This document shows, one piece after another, positions 57,841-64,000 of a stretch of DNA of 64,000 bases; the stretch's first letter is position 1; every line of letters begins with the position of its first letter. Source of the stretch: Physcia stellaris (taxonomy: Eukaryota > Ascomycota > Lecanoromycetes > Caliciales > Physciaceae). The notes beneath the pieces were generated by a model. The model had not been told where the DNA came from and searched no databases. It worked only from the letters and a program-made list of their open reading frames with translations. The stretch lies in the NCBI GenBank assembly GCA_018902385.1, contig JABSSW010000009.1, forward strand, positions 124,001 through 188,000. The letters run 5' to 3'. The position numbers and the translations under genes are program-made.

Positions 57841-59263
57841 ATGACGATCAAAACAGAAGACGCCCTCTACCGCAAGAGAATAGTGCAATGGACCACGGAT
57901 GCACCTCTGAAGCTGTCATACCAGTCATGCCAAACGCTCGCCAAAAAGGCGCCGTTCAAAAAATTCATCAGCTTCATGGCAGAGCAAGCGCCCGGTACCA
58001 TGGGGCCGTTCTTGAGGAGAGTTGTGAAGAAGATGCCGGTGGCCACAGCAGAAGACGAGTGCAACATCGGTTCGAAGAGGTCGGCCGCCGAGCGCGAGGA
58101 GACTCGCAACGCTAAGAAAGCCAAATTCGAAGTGACGAAGGATTACGGATGTGAAATCTTTGGTTCCAGTCGCGACTTTGAGACAGGCTTGCGTGATGAA
58201 GATGGATGTTTGGATCGAGACAAAGACGATCAGGCTAAGTTCGAGAAAACGAAAGGTTTCGGATGTGGAGTCTTTGGGTCCAGTTGCGACTTTGAGGCAG
58301 GGTCGGGTGATGAAGAGAGCCTCTTTCTGGACGCTGAATGTTTGGATCGAGACCAAGACGATAAGGAAAAGTCAACAAAGAAATGTCCCCGTCAGCTGGA
58401 TGACTATACAGCCTCTGAGATTGAGGACGGGCTCGTTGAAGCAGACCCGAAGATCTGGAAGCTGTTCATGATCGAATTTGCCAAGATAGCACGCAAGCCA
58501 CGCGATCGAAAAGACGGCTCACGGGTTTTGGAAGCTTGCAGGAAGCTGGGGTCCGAGAATGTTGTTACTGAAGTGTGTCGGGTCCTCCGCACTGCGTCCA
58601 AGAAGCCTCACTCTGTGCCTCAGGGCTATGACGTCAAAGATCCTCAAAAGATCCTACAGACTCTACACCAGATCGCTCGCGTTGGTCAAGAGTTGGGTAT
58701 TCACAATGCCTATGTGCAGATGATGTTGGCTACCGTGGTCAACTCTATGATCGACGACAAGCAGTTTCAAGACTACAAGGAGGCTATTAGTCACCTGGCA
58801 GACTGCTACGTCCGCTCTTCAGCAGGGCAAGGTCAGGAAATCCAGCAAGTAAAGAATAAGTATTGCGCGGACTACAACCGAGGGCAGAGATGGTTGGATA
58901 TCGCCAAATCTTTTGACGGGACAGGAATCGTATTGGCAATTGTCATGACAGGTAGGACAACAAGTCCAAATACCACGATTTGGAGTCCCACTAATGTGCC
59001 TAGGTATTGGAGCTACAACCGTCAGCGAGGCTTGGACGATATTTGAGAGAGCCTGTTTTGAGAAGGTGGCGAAGTATATGCCAGGCTTGAAAGAAATCGT
59101 CAAGATTCTTGGAGCCGACGCCTTGAAAGTTTATTGTGAGAATGGCTGTCTTGCTGCCGAAAAGATCGAGGAGCTCGAAGGATTGAATGACCCAGCTTCA
59201 GACGAGGATGATGAGGAGGCATCTCAAGACGACGACAGCGATGGCGAGGAATCAGACCACTGA
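57841..59263 (+). CDS. Nuclear-looking protein, paralogue B of a two-member family
   Basis: Exons 57841-58951 and 59004-59263 (intron 52 nt) give an undamaged 456-aa product. The N-terminal region (APFKKFISFMAEQAPGTMGP) corresponds to that of paralogue A and is followed by a basic RNAKKAKFEVTK signal. An internal two-copy repeat follows: KDYGCEIFGSSRDFETG and KGFGCGVFGSSCDFEAG, each ending CLDRDxDD. The C-terminal domain has YDVKDPQKILQTLHQIARVG, then KYCADYNRGQRWLDIAKSFD and GTGIVLAIVMTGIGATTVSE, with a helical YMPGLKEIVKILGADALKVY and an acidic tail (SDEDDEEASQDDDSDGEES). It lines up with paralogue A from end to end. The hydrophobic GIVLAIVMTG is too short and polar-flanked to call a membrane helix with confidence. 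No known family is recognised. Confidence 0.75.
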
Positions 59264-62248
59264 ATGTCGATTTTCCAACTGGCGCCTTATCGAGGTATGA
59301 GATTCAGCGATGGGATAGGGTATCAGATTCGGCGTGGGCTCTTCCAGAGGTCGATACCGTGATGCAATTCTCCTCAGGGCCATATTTTCGTTATCAACAT
59401 TTCTTTCCATGATGTTCCAGCTCTTCTCACCGCCCCAAGTGATACTGGCAGAAGGCTCTCTTCATCTTTCTTCTTCTTATTCACAAAAAAGTCGTTGGTT
59501 GCCTATCCGTTATAAGACCACGGTGTGGCTAGTGGAGCTTTAAGTGGGATAGCTGGACACCGACATTGGGAGGAGCAAACACGCTCGCTCATTATTGCAT
59601 TGACATCTCTTCATTAGCCTAGCATTATCAGCATTTCTTAGCACCGAGCATATATAGACAGACAGCAATGCAATGAAGTAACGTTTATTATCGTTGAAAC
59701 CGGTATATGGTGAAACGATTCCAACCCTACCAGCTCTGCGGAAAGTAAATTTTACCCCATACTTTGGATCGTTTAATCCTACAGGGAAACTACAGTATGA
59801 TGGGCAATGATTGATAGAGAGATCAGACTCGACCTGCCTCTTCTAGAAAGCGCAAAGGCAGAGAAGACCCGTCGAAACCCATGTCTGAGTCATGATCGTC
59901 GATCTACCACGATCAGTCAGGACATTCTAACCGATATTTCGGACCCTGAGTAAACATGCATTCAGTGAGACACGATGATAGCTGGGGTGAATACCCGCAA
60001 CCACTCAATGACATGCGTTCGAGCATGTGCCGAGGACATTGGTTTAGCGTCGAGATGCGATGTAACTCCCGAAGGTGTGGGGGTAGGTCTCCGTCATCGC
60101 TGGCTCAGACTTTGCACACAAAAAGCAATAATCCAAGTCGGTGATCTGAGGGTATGATCGGCGTGTCCTGGGTGCGACAACTATCTCGAGCACTCATGTC
60201 TTGAACGCAGATGATGTAAGTCCAGTAGGCAAGTCACTATCAGGATCTAGATTTCTTTGATCGCTCTTCATGACCTTTTCGCATGGTGCTTATTCTTCGG
60301 CGCCGTCCACATTGGCTAGATGCTTGTAGCCCTCCACGGGATGCTTGTAACCCTCCACGGGATTCATCGGAGCATGAAACAGGATGAATGGCGATTTCTT
60401 AGAAGTGGATGGTGTAATCTGAAGGCTGACGGAGATAAGCTTCGCTGGTGGATGTCACACCTCGCAGGCTTGGCCTTTGAAATGCTTGGACAAAAGAGCC
60501 TATTAAGACGTCCATTCGATTTTCTTCAGAATGCTCTACCAGTTCGTGCTTACCACCGTCGATATTGAAGTCACTGTTCCGGAAGAAAGCACTTATCATA
60601 AGACGGAAATATTGCAGAATTGGACCAGCGGGCCATAAATTAGAGAGTTCCGACCTTCCATCTGACCCCAAGTCACAGATGATCGTCGTGAGGATAGATT
60701 GGGATTGCTCAGCATCTTATCAGACACAAAAAGACGGAAGATCAGAAACTGACCCCATGACCAAGTGATGGGAAAATGTGGTCAGCGGTCTGCAGTGGAC
60801 TGGTGGTGTTCACTGCGGTGGTGATTTGCCAGTCCCTGCATATGATCCCTGAAGTGGTTCCTCAAGCTTAGGATCACGATCGAGAGTCAGGAAGAAATAG
60901 TAGGCCTGAGTGGTGGGAATATCAAGCGGCATACGTCGCTTGCTGCAATGGTCACACTTCGTATTCCATGTTTCTGGTACAGTCCCCACAGGCATTGTCA
61001 TCTACGGTGACAGCATGCCGTGGAACACAGAGCTTGGCGCTTGTTGCGCATGGGCTTCTGCTCGGGCTTCGGCATGATGCAGCACACACAAGCATCGAGT
61101 CTGCCCAGTGGATTCTCCCTCAAAACCGATGCCACTGAATATGTTTTTGGCTTGCGACCCTGCCTAGAGGATAGGGAAACGGAGGCGCGTCAGGAGCGTG
61201 GACATGTTCCCCAAGGTTCCCCATTCTTTGGCCAGCATGTAGGCGGAGTCAAGATAATGAGTACCTTGGCGGTGGGTCCTTTTTATGCAGTGCGCCGGGC
61301 TTGCGGTGAGAGCCAGCAGACATTGCCGCCCGGAGGATTGATGATTGGGGCGAAGCGCAGCTGCCAAGCGCCCAGTGCAGATTCCATGATGACGCCCAGA
61401 CTGCCCGAGTCGCACAATAGTGGATCGGAATGAAGTCAAAGATGACGAGAAGCAAGATAAGATGCAAGGGAGAAAGGATAAGGGCATTCGTCCACCTTCC
61501 AATCTTTAGCGCCCAGACGCTAATGCCGCCAGTACTCGTTGACGGCCCGGGGCCGTTGCAACCGCTCAAGCTTCTATGGACGCTATCAGAGGGCCAAGCA
61601 GTCAAGGGGTAAGATTGCTGCTGACCGACGGTAAGATGGCTTCCTTTTACGGACATTGTCAAGTCCGAGGTGACGTGGACTGTGGCTCGGGCTGCCGCTT
61701 GGTGTCGTTCATGGCGAGGAGGCCTTCTCCCCTGCGAGTATCTTCCCCGGATCGATGATCGACTGCCGCATCTCAAGATTCTTTCGATTGAAAGGTCCTC
61801 GAGAAGCTGCAGACCGCTCCATTGGGCTCTTCCGTACCTCCAACCGCCTAGACCAGAGATCCACAATATCTCGGCAGTCCTTGCTCCTTCTCCTTGGCTG
61901 CTCATTGCAGATACGTGCTCAAACATGCCGACCAGTGACACCATTGTCACATGGAGTTTCGGAGCATGGCAGTCCCCGAAAGGCTGGTCTTTGACCTTCC
62001 GGATAGGGCTGTGTCAGCCAAGGCTAGACAGATATCCTCGATAGATAAGCATTTCCCTTCCTCAGACCGCAATTCCTCGATCGTAAGATCTAGCTGTAAC
62101 CTTCGAAACTCGTCAACAAAGGCCGAGTTCAACAGCAGTCCTCTAAGGCACCGTCTTTGACAAGATCTCACTTAGACCCAGTGTCTACGTCCACGCCAGT
62201 CCCACCCTGAAGTGACTGGTATATGTGAGAGAAACCGTTTAGCCGATC
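59264..62248. other. Spacer of 3 kb, no firm gene
   Basis: Open frames at 61020-61433 (+), 61249-61950 (-) and 61947-62171 (-) overlap and contradict each other, without domains. The region near 61.0-62.2 kb is GC-richer and could hold a decayed gene. Nothing is claimed. Confidence 0.3.
60320..60361 (+). repeat. 21-bp tandem duplication
   Basis: ATGCTTGTAGCCCTCCACGG(G) is repeated once with a single G-to-A difference. Confidence 0.75.
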
Positions 62249-63325
62249 ATGGATATCCAGAACACCGCACATTATGACTTTGGACGTCCGGAGGATGATC
62301 TTCAAGCCCCAGACTCTTGTGAAGACACCAGAGTGCCCAATTCGCCGGTATTGGCGCCCGTCAAGTCATCTTGTACGGAACCTGTTAGCGGGAGCCCCGA
62401 CTCCAGTGTGGACCTAAACGCTCTTGAAAAAGGCAATGCACTGTCAAGCACACAATCAAAACCAAGCTCTCGCCTCCGTAGGCATCTCCAAGATGACGTG
62501 CAGACAGAATGGGCGGATATGCTGCTGCTGCTCTGCTGGTTCACGACTGGTTTCCTGGATAGTACGATCTTCAATGGTATGGCTTGAAAGTATCCTCTAA
62601 GTACCGACGCTGGACTGACAGTCCTTATAGCCTACGGTACTTTCGTCTCCATGCAAACAGGTATGTGCGGGTATTTGCATTTCCGTTTCATCATGCTAAC
62701 GCCAGTAACAGGAAACACGGTCCTCCTTGGCCTTGGTGCTTCCAATTCAAGGTCCAGCAAACATCCCTACCGCTGGGCCAAGTCGCTCGTGTCTCTTATC
62801 TCCTACACAACCGGTTGCATATTCTTTCCAGTGGTCACTCGCAAGCTAGGCTCACAACGACGAAGTACTCTCATAACCTCTTTCGTCTTTCAAGCTATGA
62901 TCATCATCGTCTCTGCTGCTGTGGTTCAAAAGGGAGTCGTGGAAGGCCGTCTTGACTATATCACCAATGACATCGAATGGCTGCAAGTGATTCCGATCAT
63001 CCTCCTCAGCTTTCAGGCTCCTGGCCAAGTCTGTGGCAGTCGTCAACTCGGCTACTTCGAAACACCAACGGTAGTCGTCACGACCATGATCTATGACTTC
63101 GGCTCGGATCCGCAACTGTTCCTCGGTTGGAATAAAAACCCAGTACGTAACCGAAGGTTTGCTGGTTTCCTCGCCATGCTGCTAGGAGCAGTCTCTGGAG
63201 GGTGGGTCACCATATCCATGGGCCAAATACACGTGACCTTATGGGTTGCAGCGGCGATCAAGACCTCGATTGCACTGGCGTGGATCGTCTGGCCGAGAAA
63301 GAAGGAGACAAAACAGTGGAACTGA
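62249..63325 (+). CDS. DUF1275 (YoaK-like) membrane protein
   Basis: Exons 62249-62576, 62631-62660 and 62712-63325 (introns 54 and 51 nt, the middle exon only 30 nt) join into 323 aa. A soluble N-terminus of about 85 residues (Ser/Pro-rich, SRLRRHLQDDVQTEW) precedes the first helix. The family signature is plain: LLLLCWFTTGFLDSTIFNAY, then GTFVSMQTGNTVLLGLGAS. Further helices follow (SLISYTTGCIFF, TSFVFQAMIIIVSAAVV, VIPIILLSFQAPGQV), then PTVVVTTMIYDFGSDPQLF and a final AAIKTSIALAWIVW. DUF1275 proteins are six-helix membrane proteins found in bacteria and fungi; their function is not established. Splicing is internally consistent and no damage is seen. Confidence 0.88.
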
Positions 63326-64000
63326 GGTTTCTCAACAGCTAAAAGGCAGTAGCAGAAGGACAACAGAACTCGACACAACATAGCTGGGCGTTAAGGGTAG
63401 CGGTCCGAGACTGGAGAGTCTTGTTGATCTGGGAGGTCTAATTGTGGGCAATGAAACCCGGGGAGCAATAGAGCGCCATGATTCCACGGAATGACTAGAT
63501 GATTAGACGATTAGATGACCGGCATTCATTTGCCCTTTCGGTTCATTTGCTATATCAGTAAATTGAATCTCTATCATGACTCACGAAACCAACATCCCTT
63601 CCTGGTCTCTGCCTGCCCCAAGAAGAGAATCATCTCGCAGATCAGATTGTTTCCATCCTCCTCATACGGAGAGCCAGTGAAAATGATTGGACAGACGACC
63701 CACGAACCAACCACGTGCACCTTGCAAGCGACTGTCCGATGTAGGATGTGCATTGGAAATCTGTTTGACTCTTGCGCTCTAGAGAATCCTTGATTGAAGA
63801 GACAGTGTGCCTACGTAGTGAGTCTACCGGTTCAGTTCGTCGATAGGACTGTCAACTCTGGTCATTGATCGCCACGCTGCGTTGAGCCCAAGTGGTCGCG
63901 TCCTGCTCAGACCAACATCTCCGGACCAGGTGGCGGATATGTTTCTAGCAAGACTGTGCAAAACAGCTGTACCACTGATCGAACATCATGAGCAGCTCAT
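63326..64000. other. Right-edge spacer
   Basis: No gene is supported up to the window edge. The frame at 63515-63793 has no recognisable features. Confidence 0.35.

Noticed and set aside
61249-61950. Minus-strand open frame of 233 codons
   Set aside because: It has no domain, splice site or coherent composition and overlaps plus-strand frames of similar quality; probably chance in a GC-richer stretch.
1-64000. Biosynthetic gene cluster
   Set aside because: Oxidoreductase, transporter and hydrolase genes are present, but no backbone enzyme (PKS, NRPS, terpene synthase) or cluster regulator was seen.

Overview
The window looks like nuclear DNA of a filamentous ascomycete (Pezizomycotina). Most genes are split by short introns of about 47-66 nt with GT-AG borders and CTAAC/CTGAC-like branch points. 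Several products are typical of such fungi: an eight-cysteine hydrophobin, a secreted bicupin oxalate decarboxylase, a Whi5/Nrm1-type G1/S repressor, a DUF1275 membrane protein and an SLC35F6-like transporter. I cannot name the species or class. Genes lie on both strands with long spacers, and there is no sign of operons, rRNA, tRNA or CRISPR.

Layout. 0.5-10.4 kb: FAD-linked oxidoreductase (+), Cys-rich/Ser-rich single-pass surface protein (-), thioredoxin-fold peroxiredoxin-like protein (+), oxalate decarboxylase (+). 10.7-12.1 kb: a small inverted-repeat element and a decayed gene spread over three frames. 13-17.7 kb: a conserved-looking hypothetical protein (-), a multi-pass transporter (-) and a Whi5-like repressor (-). 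17.7-23.2 kb is gene-poor. 23.3-28.1 kb: hydrophobin (+), a second copy of the inverted-repeat element, and a secreted cupredoxin-like protein (+). 28.6-33.2 kb: repeat-rich spacer, then a disordered protein with MPKAPS repeats (+). 34.9-43.2 kb: a hypothetical gene with an early stop (-), a small membrane protein (-), a secreted nucleoside-deaminase-like protein (-), an alpha/beta-hydrolase (+) and a five-exon secreted protein (+). 44.8-59.3 kb: two divergent paralogues of a nuclear-looking family with a C-terminal domain I do not recognise. They stand on either side of a heavily mutated AT-rich retroelement. 62.2-63.3 kb: DUF1275 protein (+).

The most remarkable object is the AT-rich island at about 48.0-52.8 kb. 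It is not featureless. It is a dead tyrosine-recombinase retrotransposon with a zinc-knuckle Gag-like segment, reverse transcriptase, RNase H and a tyrosine recombinase that still shows the R, HxxR and Tyr residues. It is framed by split direct repeats in the order A1 - coding - B1A2 - B2, with TTAA at each junction, which is the PAT/Ngaro architecture. Its mutation pattern is unusual. CC/GG and CT/AG have almost vanished while CA/TG and CG remain common. Comparing A1 with A2 and B1 with B2 shows almost only C-to-T changes at CpC or CpT. This is not the familiar CpA-preferring RIP.

A second theme is reading-frame damage. Six otherwise coherent genes or gene ends (surface protein, oxalate decarboxylase twice, MPKAPS protein, deaminase, 44.8 kb paralogue) need a one- or two-base length change in or next to a short homopolymer. 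Uncorrected long-read homopolymer errors explain this most simply, but real gene decay is not excluded. Frames and splice sites were read by eye. No database search was possible.
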